Shown here piece after piece: positions 41,269 through 50,477 of a stretch of 53,439 bases of DNA; positions within the stretch are counted from its first letter, which is position 1, and each line of letters begins with the position of its first letter. Origin of the DNA: JABDPF01 sp036351575 (GTDB lineage: Bacteria > Pseudomonadota > Gammaproteobacteria > Xanthomonadales > SZUA-36); contig JAZBPJ010000096.1 in assembly GCA_036351575.1 (NCBI GenBank), positions 1-53,439 of the forward strand. Reading direction: 5' to 3'. The notes under the pieces are model-generated. The model was given only the letters and a program-made list of their open reading frames with translations, was not told the DNA's origin and did not search any database. Both the position numbers and the translations under genes were made by a program.

Positions 41269-42519
41269 GTGACAGCACGTCGAATAGCAATTACCGGACT
41301 CGGTCTTGTTTCACCGGTAGGAAACACGGTTGCAACGACCTGGGAAGCGCTATGCAACGGAAAAAGCGGCATCGGCCCGGTCACGGAATTCGATGCCTCG
41401 GCCCTCGCAACCCGGATCGCCGGCGAGATCAGGGATTTCGATATCACCGATTTCGTTTCGGCCAAGGAAGCGCGGCGTTACGACCGCTTCATGCATTACG
41501 GGCTGGCGGCGGCAAAGGAAGCGCTGGACGAGGCCGGCCTGTCCGGTCCCGACCACGGGGTGGCCCCGGAACGCGTGGGCCTCTGCGTCGGCGCCGGCAT
41601 CGGCGGCATCTGGTCAATTGAGCAGGCCATGCTGACCTTCCGAGACAAGGGGCCGCGGCGAATTTCACCTTTTTACATTCCCGGCTCGATCGTCAACATG
41701 ATCAGCGGGGTGTTGTCCATTGACTACGGCTTCAAAGGCCCGAACCTCTCGGTCGTGACCGCCTGTGCGACGTCTACGCACAGCATCGGCCTGGCGGCGC
41801 GCCTGATCCAGTACGGAGACGCGGATGTCATGGTTGCCGGCGGTTCCGAGTTCGGCACCACGCCCACGGCGATGGCCGGCTTCGTCTCCGCCAAGGCCAT
41901 GTCCACCCGCAACGACGACCCGGAGGCAGCGAGCCGTCCCTGGGACGCGGAGCGGGACGGTTTCGTGCTGGCGAACGGTGCGGGCATCATGATCCTCGAA
42001 GAGATGGAACATGCCAAAAAGCGCGGGGCGAACATCATCGCCGAACTGGCCGGTTTCGGCATGAGCGGCGACGCGTACCACGTGACGGCCCCGCAGGAAG
42101 ACGGCGCAGGCGCCGCCCAGTGCATGGAGATGGCGCTCAGGGACGCTGCTGTCAATGCGGATGAAGTACACTACATCAACGCGCACGGCACCTCCACGCC
42201 GTTGGGCGACCGTGCTGAAACCGTCGCGGTCAAGACCGTGTTCGGCGACCACGCTTACCGCCTGGCGGTGAGTTCCACCAAGTCGATGACCGGCCACCAG
42301 TTGGGGGCTGCAGGCGGCAGCGAGGCCGTGTTCACGGTGCTCGCCCTGCGCGACGGGGTCATGCCGCCGACGATCAACCTCGAAAATCCCGGTGAAGGCT
42401 GCGATCTCGACTACGTTCCGAATATCGCCCGGGATGCCGAAATCGACGTGGCGCTTTCCAATTCCTTTGGTTTCGGGGGTACCAACGGTACACTTGTGTT
42501 CCGCCGTTTCGGCGGCTGA
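41269..42519 (+). CDS. fabF: 3-oxoacyl-ACP synthase II FabF
   Basis: 416-residue condensing enzyme. Cys166 lies in SVVTACATSTHSIG; the catalytic histidines are in INAHGTSTPLGD and SMTGHQLGAAGG; SNSFGFGGTNGTLVFRR closes the fold. The start is GTG at 41269 after AAAGAGG. pabC follows after 15 bp. Confidence 0.96.
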   Translation: MTARRIAITGLGLVSPVGNTVATTWEALCNGKSGIGPVTEFDASALATRIAGEIRDFDITDFVSAKEARRYDRFMHYGLAAAKEALDEAGLSGPDHGVAPERVGLCVGAGIGGIWSIEQAMLTFRDKGPRRISPFYIPGSIVNMISGVLSIDYGFKGPNLSVVTACATSTHSIGLAARLIQYGDADVMVAGGSEFGTTPTAMAGFVSAKAMSTRNDDPEAASRPWDAERDGFVLANGAGIMILEEMEHAKKRGANIIAELAGFGMSGDAYHVTAPQEDGAGAAQCMEMALRDAAVNADEVHYINAHGTSTPLGDRAETVAVKTVFGDHAYRLAVSSTKSMTGHQLGAAGGSEAVFTVLALRDGVMPPTINLENPGEGCDLDYVPNIARDAEIDVALSNSFGFGGTNGTLVFRRFGG

Positions 42520-42534
42520 GCACGGGGACCCCAA

Positions 42535-43338
42535 ATGATCGAATGCCTGGTTGATGGCGAACTGAGCGAACAGGTCAGCGCTGCGGACCGGGCGTTTCAC
42601 TACGGTGACGGTGTTTACGAGACCATCGCCGTATTCGACGGACAGCCGCGCTTCTGGCAGGGCCACATGGACCGCCTGGCCGCCGGCTGCGAACGCCTGG
42701 ACCTGCCCACGACGCCCCAGGCGGTCCTGCTGCGGGAGGTACAGACCGTCAGCGCTGGGCAGGGCCGCTGCATGGTCAAGATCATCATATCGCGCGGGCC
42801 GGCAGGCATCGGATTTCGACCGGCTGTCACCGATACATCGACGCGCGTCGTGGCATCGTTTTCCTGGCCGCCGGTTGACGGCCAGCCGGAGCTGAGCGGC
42901 GTTCGCACCCGGATCTGCGACCTGCGGCTGGGAATCCAGCCGGAGCTGGCCGGGCTGAACCATCTGAACCGCCTGGAGCAGGTCCGCGCGCGTGCCGAGT
43001 GGAGTGATCCGACCATCCACGAGGGCATTCTTCTCGACCGCGAAGACCACGTCATTTCCGCTATCGGTTCCAATATATTCCTGGTTTTCAACGGCCGGAT
43101 ACTCACCCCGAGGCTCGATCGCTGCGGCATTCGCGGCGTCATGCGCGCGGCCATCCTCGCCGCCTTCCGGGAACGCTGCGAACAGCGTCGCATCACCATC
43201 GACATGCTTCCGGAGGCTGAAGAGATTTTCCTGTGCAATGCCCTGCACGGCGTTTACCCGGTCAACGAGATCGACCACTGGCATTACGAGCCCGGCCCGG
43301 TGTCGCGCGAGGTTCAGGAGTGGCTGGCGGAACAGTGA
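42535..43338 (+). CDS. pabC: Aminodeoxychorismate lyase homologue (PabC) with Asn at the PLP-lysine position
   Basis: 267-residue fold-type IV PLP enzyme family member, in the usual place between fabF and mltG. It aligns well with PabC: FHYGDGVYETIAVFDGQ, VKIIISRGPAGIGF, LAGLNHLNRLEQVRARAEW, and HVISAIGSNIFLVFNGRILTPRLDRCGIRGVMRA. The Schiff-base lysine of E. coli PabC (Lys140, in AGIKHLNRLEQ) is Asn142 here (AAC, 42958-42960). Without that lysine normal 4-amino-4-deoxychorismate cleavage to PABA is not expected. The frame is otherwise intact. It overlaps mltG by 4 bp. Confidence 0.85.
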   Translation: MIECLVDGELSEQVSAADRAFHYGDGVYETIAVFDGQPRFWQGHMDRLAAGCERLDLPTTPQAVLLREVQTVSAGQGRCMVKIIISRGPAGIGFRPAVTDTSTRVVASFSWPPVDGQPELSGVRTRICDLRLGIQPELAGLNHLNRLEQVRARAEWSDPTIHEGILLDREDHVISAIGSNIFLVFNGRILTPRLDRCGIRGVMRAAILAAFRERCEQRRITIDMLPEAEEIFLCNALHGVYPVNEIDHWHYEPGPVSREVQEWLAEQ

Positions 43339-44336
43339 ATAAACTGCTGCTGACGATCTTCGCGCTGCTGCTGGCCGCAGCTGTCGCGGCCTCGCTGGCC
43401 TGGCACTCCTATGACCGTTTCGTGAGCGAGCCGCTGGACGTCCCGGCAGACGGAGCGGTCTTCCTCGTCGAGCCCGGTTTACATGGAATGGCTATCGTTG
43501 ACAGCCTTGCCGCGCTGGGCCTGACCCGTTCAAGCTGGCAGTGGCGTTTGCTGATGCGGCTGGAGCCGGCTGTGCTGAAAGCGGGAGAATACCGGGTGAC
43601 GCCGGGTACCACGCCCCGATCGCTGCTGCGGCTGCTGGCCAGCGGACAGGTCATACATTACCGCTTTACGATCGTGGAAGGCTGGACGTTTGCCCAGCTT
43701 GCGAAGAGCCTTCGCGCCGACCCGGTTCTGGTGCACGAAATCGACCTTGTCGAGCCCTACGGCTGGGATCCGGGGACGCATTTCGAGGGCATGGCGCACG
43801 CCGAGGGCTGGTTTCTGCCGGAGACCTACCGGTTCATCCGCGGTGACTCGGACCTGGATCTCTTGCGGCGCGCGCACGCGGCGCTGCGAGAAGCGCTGGA
43901 CGAGGCCTGGTCGGGCCGCGACACCGGCCTGCCGCTCAAATCGCCTTACGAGCTGCTGATCCTGGCCTCGATCATCGAAAAGGAAACCGCCCGCGAGGAC
44001 GAACGCGGACGCATCGCCGGTGTGTTCGTCCGGCGACTGCTCAAGGGCATGCGCCTGCAGACCGACCCGACGGTAATCTACGGCATCGGTGACGCCTTCG
44101 ACGGGGACATCCGCCGCCGGGACCTGCGAACCGACACGCCGTATAACACCTACACGCGCCATGGCCTGCCGCCGACCCCCATTGCCATGCCCGGCCGTGC
44201 ATCGCTGCAGGCCGCCGCGCACCCTGAGGGAGGCGAGGAGCTGTATTTCGTGGCGGACGGCTCGGGCGGACACACGTTCTCCCGCACGCTCGCCGAACAC
44301 CAGGCGGCGGTCGACAAGCTCCTGGGAAGGAATTGA
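43335..44336 (+). CDS. mltG: Endolytic murein transglycosylase MltG
   Basis: 333-residue inner-membrane lytic transglycosylase that ends glycan strand growth. One N-terminal membrane helix (KLLLTIFALLLAAAVAASLAW) precedes a LysM-like region (FLVEPGLHGMAIVDSLAALGL). The catalytic Glu lies in LASIIEKETAREDERGRIAGVFVRRLLKGMRLQTDPTVIYG, and NTYTRHGLPPTPIAMPGRASLQAAAHP and YFVADGSGGHTFSRTLAEH follow. The start is GTG at 43335 within the pabC stop. tmk begins immediately after the stop. Confidence 0.94.
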   Translation: MNKLLLTIFALLLAAAVAASLAWHSYDRFVSEPLDVPADGAVFLVEPGLHGMAIVDSLAALGLTRSSWQWRLLMRLEPAVLKAGEYRVTPGTTPRSLLRLLASGQVIHYRFTIVEGWTFAQLAKSLRADPVLVHEIDLVEPYGWDPGTHFEGMAHAEGWFLPETYRFIRGDSDLDLLRRAHAALREALDEAWSGRDTGLPLKSPYELLILASIIEKETAREDERGRIAGVFVRRLLKGMRLQTDPTVIYGIGDAFDGDIRRRDLRTDTPYNTYTRHGLPPTPIAMPGRASLQAAAHPEGGEELYFVADGSGGHTFSRTLAEHQAAVDKLLGRN

Positions 44337-44960
44337 ATGAGCGGACTGTTTATCACGGTTGAAGGCGGCGAAGGCGCCGGAAAATCCACCCAGATCGCCC
44401 GCATGGCCACGTGGCTGGAGGCGCAGGGGCACACTGTTGTCCTGACGCGTGAACCGGGCGGGACCCGGCTGGCCGAGCGGCTGCGTGAACAGTTGCTGGA
44501 CCGGCAGAACGAGGACCTGGGCGCCCTGACCGAGCTGCTGTTGATGTTCGCCGCGCGTGCGCAGCATCTGCACGAGCTGATACGGCCGGCCCTCGCGCGG
44601 GGAGAGACCGTGGTGTGCGACCGCTTTACCGATGCGACCTGGGCTTACCAGGGCGGCGGTCGCGGGCTGCCCGACGATGCGATTTCAACGCTGGAACAAC
44701 TGGTGCACGGTGATCTGCAACCGCAGCTGACACTGCTGCTGGACCTGCCGGTGAAGGAAGGTCTGCGCCGTGCCGCATTGCGCAGCGAGAGCGACCGCTT
44801 CGAGTCCGAGTCGGTCGAGTTCTTTGAGCGCGTGCGCGCCGCCTACCTTAAGCGTGCACAAGGCGATCCCGAACGCTTCGCCGTGATCGACGCCGCCCGG
44901 GCTGTGGATGACGTCTGGCAGCAGGTCGAGCGCGTGCTCGTGCGCAGGATGACACCGTGA
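44337..44960 (+). CDS. tmk: Thymidylate kinase
   Basis: 207-residue dTMP kinase. P-loop VEGGEGAGKSTQIA, DR motif VVCDRFTDATWAYQGGGRGLP and the TREPGGTRLAERLR loop are intact. ATG follows the mltG stop with no gap and the stop overlaps holB by 4 bp, so the whole run is translationally coupled. Confidence 0.96.
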   Translation: MSGLFITVEGGEGAGKSTQIARMATWLEAQGHTVVLTREPGGTRLAERLREQLLDRQNEDLGALTELLLMFAARAQHLHELIRPALARGETVVCDRFTDATWAYQGGGRGLPDDAISTLEQLVHGDLQPQLTLLLDLPVKEGLRRAALRSESDRFESESVEFFERVRAAYLKRAQGDPERFAVIDAARAVDDVWQQVERVLVRRMTP

Positions 44961-45892
44961 ACTACCCGTGGCTTGCCGATATCGAAAACGCGTTCGCCGA
45001 GCGTTTGCGGCAGGACCGGCTGGCGCATGCGCTGCTGCTTTCCGGACCGCCCGATCTCGGCAAGGTGGAACTGGCGCGCGCATTTATCGCCGCCGCGCTC
45101 TGCCTGGAACACACTTTTCCCGCCTGCGGCACCTGCCGATCCTGCACCCTGGACGCTTCCGGCGCGCACCCGGATCGGCACATCGTCACCTTCGAGGAAC
45201 ACCCGCAGACAGGCGAACTGCGCAAAGAGCTCGTAATCGACCAGGTACGGCGCCTTTCCGCGTCATTGTGCCTGACCAACAGCATCAGCCGGCGCAAGGC
45301 GGCGCTGCTCTACCCGGTCGAGGCCATGAACAAGCACACCTCCAACGCGCTGCTGAAAACGCTGGAAGAACCGCCCGGGGACGCGTTGATTATCCTGGTC
45401 AGCGACGCGCCCTCACGGCTTTCAGCGACCATACGCAGTCGTTGCCAGAAGCTCGACGTGCGCATGCCGGGCCACGCGGAATCAGTGGGCTGGCTGCGCT
45501 TACAGAACGCCGGGCTGACTTCCGGGCAGGCCGAACTGGCGCTCGAAGCAGCGGCGGGCAGCCCCTTGCGCGCGCTGCGCCTGATCGAAAACGGCGGCGT
45601 CGAAGCTTACGCCCGCCTCAACGCTGCGCTCGATGCGCTCCTCGATGGCCGCGTTTCGGTATCCTCGATACTGGAGGAATTCTCGGAAACCGATCCGGCC
45701 GGCCTGTGGTCCTGGATATCGCTGAGGTCCGCCGCGGAAACACGCAAGCGCAGCCGGGCCGGCGCTGCGGCAAGAGCCTCGTCGGAACTGCAGCGCCAAG
45801 CAGACCGTAACCGGCGGCTGGCGAGCACGCCGGTGCGTAAGGACTTACTTCTGCGGGACTGGCTGATACAATGGAGCCGCTTGACTGGCTAG
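44957..45892 (+). CDS. holB: DNA polymerase III subunit delta'
   Basis: 311-residue clamp-loader subunit. The P-loop is degenerate (LSGPPDLGKVELARAF; Val in place of Thr), as expected for delta'. A zinc module has Cys57, Cys60 and Cys63 in ACGTCRSC with Cys49 upstream. KAALLYPVEAMNKHTSNALLKTLEEPPGDALIILVSD and LSATIRSRCQKL are the sensor/SRC region. The start is GTG at 44957. It lies between tmk and pilZ as in Pseudomonas. Confidence 0.94.
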   Translation: MNYPWLADIENAFAERLRQDRLAHALLLSGPPDLGKVELARAFIAAALCLEHTFPACGTCRSCTLDASGAHPDRHIVTFEEHPQTGELRKELVIDQVRRLSASLCLTNSISRRKAALLYPVEAMNKHTSNALLKTLEEPPGDALIILVSDAPSRLSATIRSRCQKLDVRMPGHAESVGWLRLQNAGLTSGQAELALEAAAGSPLRALRLIENGGVEAYARLNAALDALLDGRVSVSSILEEFSETDPAGLWSWISLRSAAETRKRSRAGAAARASSELQRQADRNRRLASTPVRKDLLLRDWLIQWSRLTG

Positions 45893-45901
45893 GAAGGAAC
45901 C

Positions 45902-46243
45902 ATGGCACAACAGGGAATTCTATCGCTCACGATCAACGACCGGCAGGCGCTTTACCGCTCCTACATGCCGTTCATCACCGGCGGCGGGCTGTTCGTACCC
46001 AGCACGAAAAAATTCAACCTCGGTGACGAGGTGTTTTTATTGCTGACCGTCATGGAGTTCGAAGAGCGGCTGCCGATCCCGGGCAAGGTGGTCTGGATCA
46101 CGCCCCAGGGCGCCTCGGGAAACCGCAAGGCCGGCATCGGCGTTCAATTCGCGGACACCCAGGACGGCGCCCACGCGCGCACCGTCATCGAGTCCCACCT
46201 GGCCACGCAGCTCAAGAGCAACAAGAGCACCTACACGATGTGA
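45902..46243 (+). CDS. pilZ: PilZ domain protein (type IV pilus assembly)
   Basis: 113-residue single PilZ-domain protein: GILSLTINDRQALYRSYMPFITGGGLFVPSTKKFNLGDEVFLLLTVMEFEERLPIPGKVVWITPQG, then RKAGIGVQF. It lacks the RxxxR c-di-GMP motif, like the type IV pilus PilZ that binds PilB/FimX. AGGAAGG precedes the ATG. The last 13 bp overlap the convergent aminotransferase gene. Confidence 0.92.
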   Translation: MAQQGILSLTINDRQALYRSYMPFITGGGLFVPSTKKFNLGDEVFLLLTVMEFEERLPIPGKVVWITPQGASGNRKAGIGVQFADTQDGAHARTVIESHLATQLKSNKSTYTM

Positions 46244-47391
46244 GCGAGCCGCTCGAGAAAGAATCCCAGTTCGCGGCGATCCTGGTAGAAATGCGGTGAC
46301 ACCCTGACGGCGCCTTCGCGCAGGGCGCAGGCAATTCCTGACTTGCGCAGTCCGTCGTAGATTTCCTTTTGAGAAACTCGTTCGTGTACGAAGCTTACGA
46401 TGCCGGAGCGGCGGTTCTCATCGGTCCGGCTTACCAGTCGAATGCCCGGAATCGCGTGCAACTCGTTCATCAGGATGTCCGTGTTCCGCAAAACGTGCTC
46501 GGCCACGGCATCCATGCCGGTTTCGAGCAGCAGGGAGACGGAAGCGAGCAGGGCGGCCTGCCCGGTCGAGTTGGGTGATCCCGCCTCGAAGCGAAGCGCG
46601 CTGGATGACGGCGTCCATTCATCGCGATCGAAGTCCCAGTAGCGGTCCACCATGTGCCAGCCCTGCTGAACCAGTTTCAATTGATCACGGACGCCTTCGC
46701 GGCAGTAAAAGACCGCGATGCCCTCGGGCGCGAGCAGCCACTTGTGCGCGTCCGCCGCGAGAAAATCAACATGGGCGGCCTCGACGTCGACGGGCAGGGC
46801 GCCGAGCTGCTGAATGGCATCCACGAAAAAAAGGACGCCGCGCTCGTGGCAGGCCCGGCCGAGGCGTTCGATATCGAGTCGCAGACCGTCCCCCCACTGC
46901 ACGGAACTGACCGCCAGCAGGCGTGTCTGTTCATCCATCGCCGAAATCAGCGCGGCTTCGCAATCCTCTCCCGCCCGAATATCGACCTCGCGGGCCTCCA
47001 CGCCCGGGCCGGGCAGGCTGAGCCATGGCAGCCGGTTCGAAGGAAATTCAGCGGAGGGAAGCACGATATTGTCGCCGGCGGACCAGTCGAGACCACCGGC
47101 CACCAGGCAGATACCCTCGGTCGTGTTCTTAAGCAGTGCGATGTCGTCAGGCGAAGAGGCGCCGGTCAGCTGCGCCAGGCCGACCCGCAGCTGCTTTTCC
47201 CGCTCGATCCATTGCAGGAAGTTGTTTGAGCCTTCGCGCATGTTCTCGTCCGCGAAGGACTTGACGGCGTCCGCGGTGCAGCGCGGCCAGGGCCCCACCG
47301 CTGCATGGTTCAGGTAAGGCGCTTCCTGTTCCAGTATCGGGAACAGGGCCGCGCGTGACGGCGCTGCCGTTTTCGTTTCATGAGAATCCAT
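46231..47391 (-). CDS. Class V PLP aminotransferase (isopenicillin-N-epimerase/cysteine-desulfurase-like)
   Basis: 386-residue fold-type I PLP enzyme. The N-terminal APYLNHAAVGPWPRCTADAV is class V-like. The Schiff-base Lys is in DFLAADAHKWLLAPEGIAVFYCRE; FFVDAIQQLGALPVDVEAAHVD contains the PLP Asp; TTEGICLVAGGLDW binds phosphate. The loop that carries the persulfide Cys in SufS/IscS is ACALREGAVRVSPHFY and lacks a typical HHC motif, so a true cysteine desulfurase is unlikely. The substrate is unknown. ATG at 47391 is chosen because upstream codons are not family-like. Confidence 0.82.
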   Translation of the reverse strand: MDSHETKTAAPSRAALFPILEQEAPYLNHAAVGPWPRCTADAVKSFADENMREGSNNFLQWIEREKQLRVGLAQLTGASSPDDIALLKNTTEGICLVAGGLDWSAGDNIVLPSAEFPSNRLPWLSLPGPGVEAREVDIRAGEDCEAALISAMDEQTRLLAVSSVQWGDGLRLDIERLGRACHERGVLFFVDAIQQLGALPVDVEAAHVDFLAADAHKWLLAPEGIAVFYCREGVRDQLKLVQQGWHMVDRYWDFDRDEWTPSSSALRFEAGSPNSTGQAALLASVSLLLETGMDAVAEHVLRNTDILMNELHAIPGIRLVSRTDENRRSGIVSFVHERVSQKEIYDGLRKSGIACALREGAVRVSPHFYQDRRELGFFLERLAHIV

Positions 47392-47440
47392 GTCGATATA
47401 ATGAGCCGGTCGCATGGGCCGGGCAAGAGGAAACACACAC

Positions 47441-48625
47441 GTGGAAGCAGTCTGGGAACGGGCGATCCTGCACGCGGACATGGACGCTTTTTACGCCGCC
47501 GTCGAATGTCTCGACGATCCCTCGCTGCGGGGATTGCCGGTCGTGATCGGCGGTCTCGGCACGCGCGGCGTGGTCGCCACCGCCAGCTACGAAGCCCGCC
47601 AATTCGGCGTTCATTCGGCCATGCCCGTGGCGCGGGCGCGGCGCCTGTGCCCGCAGGCCCGTTTCATCAGGCCGCGCGGCGCCCGTTACCGCGCCAAGTC
47701 ACGCGAGGTGTTCGATGTCTTCCATTCCTTCACGCCGCACGTGGAAGGTCTTTCGCTGGACGAGGCCTTCCTTGATGTCACGCACAGCCAAAAACTGTTC
47801 GGCCCGCCGCCCGCAATCGCGGCGCTGCTGAAAAACGCCGTTTATCAGAAAACCGGCCTGCGCGTATCGGTCGGGGTGGCGCACAACAAGTTCCTCGCCA
47901 AGCTGGCTTCGGATGCCGACAAGCCCGACGGCCTGTACGTCGTGAAGCCGGAACAGGTGCACGAATTCCTCGACCCGTTGCCCATCGCGCGCATGTGGGG
48001 AATCGGAAAAAGAACCGCTCCGCGACTGCGCAAGCTCGGCATCCTGACCATCGGGCAGCTGCGCGTTGCTGAGCCGGGCTTGCTGAAAGAAGCCTTGGGC
48101 AGCCGCGCCATGCATTTTCTTTCACTGGCGCGCGGCGAAGACGATCGCGAGGTGGTCAGCAAGCGGGCGGACAAGTCCATCAGCCGGGAAGTGACCTTCG
48201 ATACCTCGATCGAGAACCGGGACGAGTTGCTGGCGGAACTCCAGCGGCAGGCGGAAAGCGTGGCGAGCCGGCTCAGGAACCGAGGGCTGCTGGCACGCAC
48301 CGTGACCGTCAAGCTGCGGGACGATTCGTTCAGAACCATGACGCGCAGTAAAAGCATGGTCGCGCCGTCCAACAGCACGCGCACGCTGTACCGCATGGCG
48401 CGCGCGCTGTTCGAGAGCTGGCGCAAGGATCACCGCTCGACGCCCTTGCGCCTGCTGGGGCTCGGCACTTCAGGCCTGGAGCCGGAAACCCACTACGCCC
48501 ACGACGAAGGCGACCTCGCCGAGAGCCGGGCCGAGCAGGGCATCGACCGCGTGGCGGATGAAATCAACCGGCGCTTCGGCGTTGCCGGAATCGTGCACGC
48601 CCAGACGCTGAAGCGCGGCGGCTGA
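47441..48625 (+). CDS. dinB: DNA polymerase IV (DinB)
   Basis: About 394-residue active-type Y-family translesion polymerase. Metal ligands are in ILHADMDAFYAAVE and GLSLDEAFLDVT; the steric-gate region and RFIRPRGARYRAKSREVF follow. HhH region: MWGIGKRTAPRLRKLGILTIGQL. Little finger: SISREVTFDTSIENRDELLAEL. GTG at 47441 is preferred because AGAGGA lies 8 bp upstream; ATG at 47414 is also in frame. TATAAT at 47397-47402 could be its -10. No LexA box (CTGT-N8-ACAG) was found upstream, unlike dnaE2 and lexA. Its stop lies 2 bp from that of convergent fadD. Confidence 0.94.
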   Translation: MEAVWERAILHADMDAFYAAVECLDDPSLRGLPVVIGGLGTRGVVATASYEARQFGVHSAMPVARARRLCPQARFIRPRGARYRAKSREVFDVFHSFTPHVEGLSLDEAFLDVTHSQKLFGPPPAIAALLKNAVYQKTGLRVSVGVAHNKFLAKLASDADKPDGLYVVKPEQVHEFLDPLPIARMWGIGKRTAPRLRKLGILTIGQLRVAEPGLLKEALGSRAMHFLSLARGEDDREVVSKRADKSISREVTFDTSIENRDELLAELQRQAESVASRLRNRGLLARTVTVKLRDDSFRTMTRSKSMVAPSNSTRTLYRMARALFESWRKDHRSTPLRLLGLGTSGLEPETHYAHDEGDLAESRAEQGIDRVADEINRRFGVAGIVHAQTLKRGG

Positions 48626-48627
48626 AA

Positions 48628-50304
48628 TCAGGCCTTCGCCAGTTCCTGGTCGCGCAGTTCGCGCCTCAGGATCTTGCCGACGTTGGTCTTGGGCAGTTCA
48701 TCGCGGAACTCGATGTGACGCGGGCGCTTGTAGCCGGTCAGCTCTTCCTTGCAGAAGGCGCGCAGTTCCTCTTCGGTCAGCGACGGGTCCTTCTTCACGA
48801 CGAACATCTTTACCGCCTCGGTGGACTTTTCGTCCGGAACGCCGATGACCGCGACTTCCAGGACCTTGGGATGGTGGGCGACGACATCCTCGATCTCGTT
48901 CGGGAACACGTTGAAGCCCGATACAAGGATCATGTCTTTCTTGCGGTCGACGATCTTGAAGAAGCCGTCCTCGGTCATCATCGCGATGTCACCCGAGCGG
49001 AACCAGCCGTCCTCGGTCATGACCTTGGCCGTCTCGTCCGGGCGGTTCCAGTAGCCCTTCATGACCTGCGGGCCGCGGATTGCCAGTTCACCGACTTCAC
49101 CCTGCGGCAGGAACTCACCCTCGTCGTTCATGATCGCGCACTCGGTCGAAGAAATCGGCAGGCCGATGCAGCCGTTGAACTCCTCCAGGTCGCCCGGGTT
49201 GATGCACGCGGCGGGCGAGGTTTCCGACAGCCCGTAGGCCTCGAGCAGAGGTGCGCCGGTCACTTCCTTCCAGCGCTCGGCCACGGCCCGCTGCACGGCC
49301 ATGCCGCCGCCCAGTGCGCCCTTGAACGTGCTGAAATCCAGCTCGGCAAAACCGGGTGTGTGGAGCAGCATGTTGAACAGCGTATTGACGCCCGGGAAGA
49401 AGGTGAACGGGACCTTGGCCAACTCCTTGACAAAGCCCTCGGCGTCGCGCGGGTTGGTAATCAGCACGTTGACGCCGCCGCGGGCCATGAAAGTGAAGCA
49501 GTTCGCTGTCAACGCAAAGATATGATAGAGCGGCAGCGCGGTAATCACGTAAATGACGCCTTCGCCCATGTCGATGGATCGCAGCCAGGTATTGGCCTGG
49601 ATCGTGTTCGACACGATGTTGCGGTGGGTCAGCATGGCGCCCTTGGCCACGCCGGTGGTGCCGCCGGTGTACTGCAGAAAGGCGATGTCTTCCAGGGACA
49701 GGTCCACCGCTTTCAGGTCGAGCGCCTGGCCGGCCTTGAGCGCCTGGGTGAACGGCACCGAACCGGGCAGGCGATAGGCCGGAACGGCTTTCTTGACGTA
49801 CTTCAGCATGAAGTTGAACAGGGCGCTCTTGGGAAAGCCCAGCAGGTCCCCGACACCGGTCGTGATGACGTGCTCTACCGGGACGTCGTCGATGACCTGT
49901 TCCAGCACGCGTGCGAAGTTTTCCACGATCACGATGGCCCTGGCCCCGGAGTCGGTCAACTGGTGCCTGAGTTCCCGCGCGGTGTACATCGGGTTGGTAT
50001 TGACCACGACCAGCCCGGCCCGCAGCGCGCCCATGATGGCAATGGGGTACTGAAGGATGTTCGGCATCATGAGCGCGATGCGGTCGCCTTTTTCCAGCCC
50101 CAGCGACTGCAGGTAAGCAGCCATGTTCCGGCTGGCCTCATCCCATTCCGAAAAGGACAGTTCCCTGCCGAAATTCATGTAGGCCGTTCGATCCCGGAAG
50201 CGCTGCACGCTGTCCGCGTACATGTCGACGATGGACCGGTATTCGCCGGTGTCGATTTCAGCCGGCACTCCTTCCGGGTAACTCTTGAGCCAGGGTTTCT
50301 CCAC
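48628..50304 (-). CDS. fadD: Long-chain fatty-acid-CoA ligase FadD
   Basis: About 558-residue acyl-CoA synthetase (E. coli: 561) that activates fatty acids for beta-oxidation. ATP/AMP motif AFLQYTGGTTGVAKGAMLTHRNI; LLEAYGLSETSPAACIN; WFRSGDIAMMTEDGFFKIVDRKKDMILVSGFNVFPNEIEDV; C-terminal Lys in KEELTGYKRPRHIEFRDELPKTNVGKILRRELR. GTG at 50304 (MEKPWLKSYPEGVP, after GGAGAAG) resembles the E. coli start; an ATG at 50340 is also in frame but overlaps a TATAAT sequence that may be the promoter. Confidence 0.95.
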   Translation of the reverse strand: MEKPWLKSYPEGVPAEIDTGEYRSIVDMYADSVQRFRDRTAYMNFGRELSFSEWDEASRNMAAYLQSLGLEKGDRIALMMPNILQYPIAIMGALRAGLVVVNTNPMYTARELRHQLTDSGARAIVIVENFARVLEQVIDDVPVEHVITTGVGDLLGFPKSALFNFMLKYVKKAVPAYRLPGSVPFTQALKAGQALDLKAVDLSLEDIAFLQYTGGTTGVAKGAMLTHRNIVSNTIQANTWLRSIDMGEGVIYVITALPLYHIFALTANCFTFMARGGVNVLITNPRDAEGFVKELAKVPFTFFPGVNTLFNMLLHTPGFAELDFSTFKGALGGGMAVQRAVAERWKEVTGAPLLEAYGLSETSPAACINPGDLEEFNGCIGLPISSTECAIMNDEGEFLPQGEVGELAIRGPQVMKGYWNRPDETAKVMTEDGWFRSGDIAMMTEDGFFKIVDRKKDMILVSGFNVFPNEIEDVVAHHPKVLEVAVIGVPDEKSTEAVKMFVVKKDPSLTEEELRAFCKEELTGYKRPRHIEFRDELPKTNVGKILRRELRDQELAKA

Positions 50305-50477
50305 GTGTGCTTCTCCGCTTACTCGTTGTAATTGATGCATTATAAACAGGTTCCTTCAAAGCGGAAAAAATCGTAATCCGGGAAACCTCCGGAATGCGGG
50401 ACGGTTCGGCAGGAAGGTAAAACACCTGCTATGATTCCGATTTCGCAAGCGGTTCAGAGAACAAGGGCAAAACCCTC

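Noticed and set aside
41665..43284. 539-codon open frame on the minus strand
   Set aside because: Antisense to fabF and pabC, no family motifs; a product of high GC codon bias.
48715..50331. 538-codon open frame on the plus strand
   Set aside because: Mirror of fadD, which has complete adenylate-forming motifs; no independent support.
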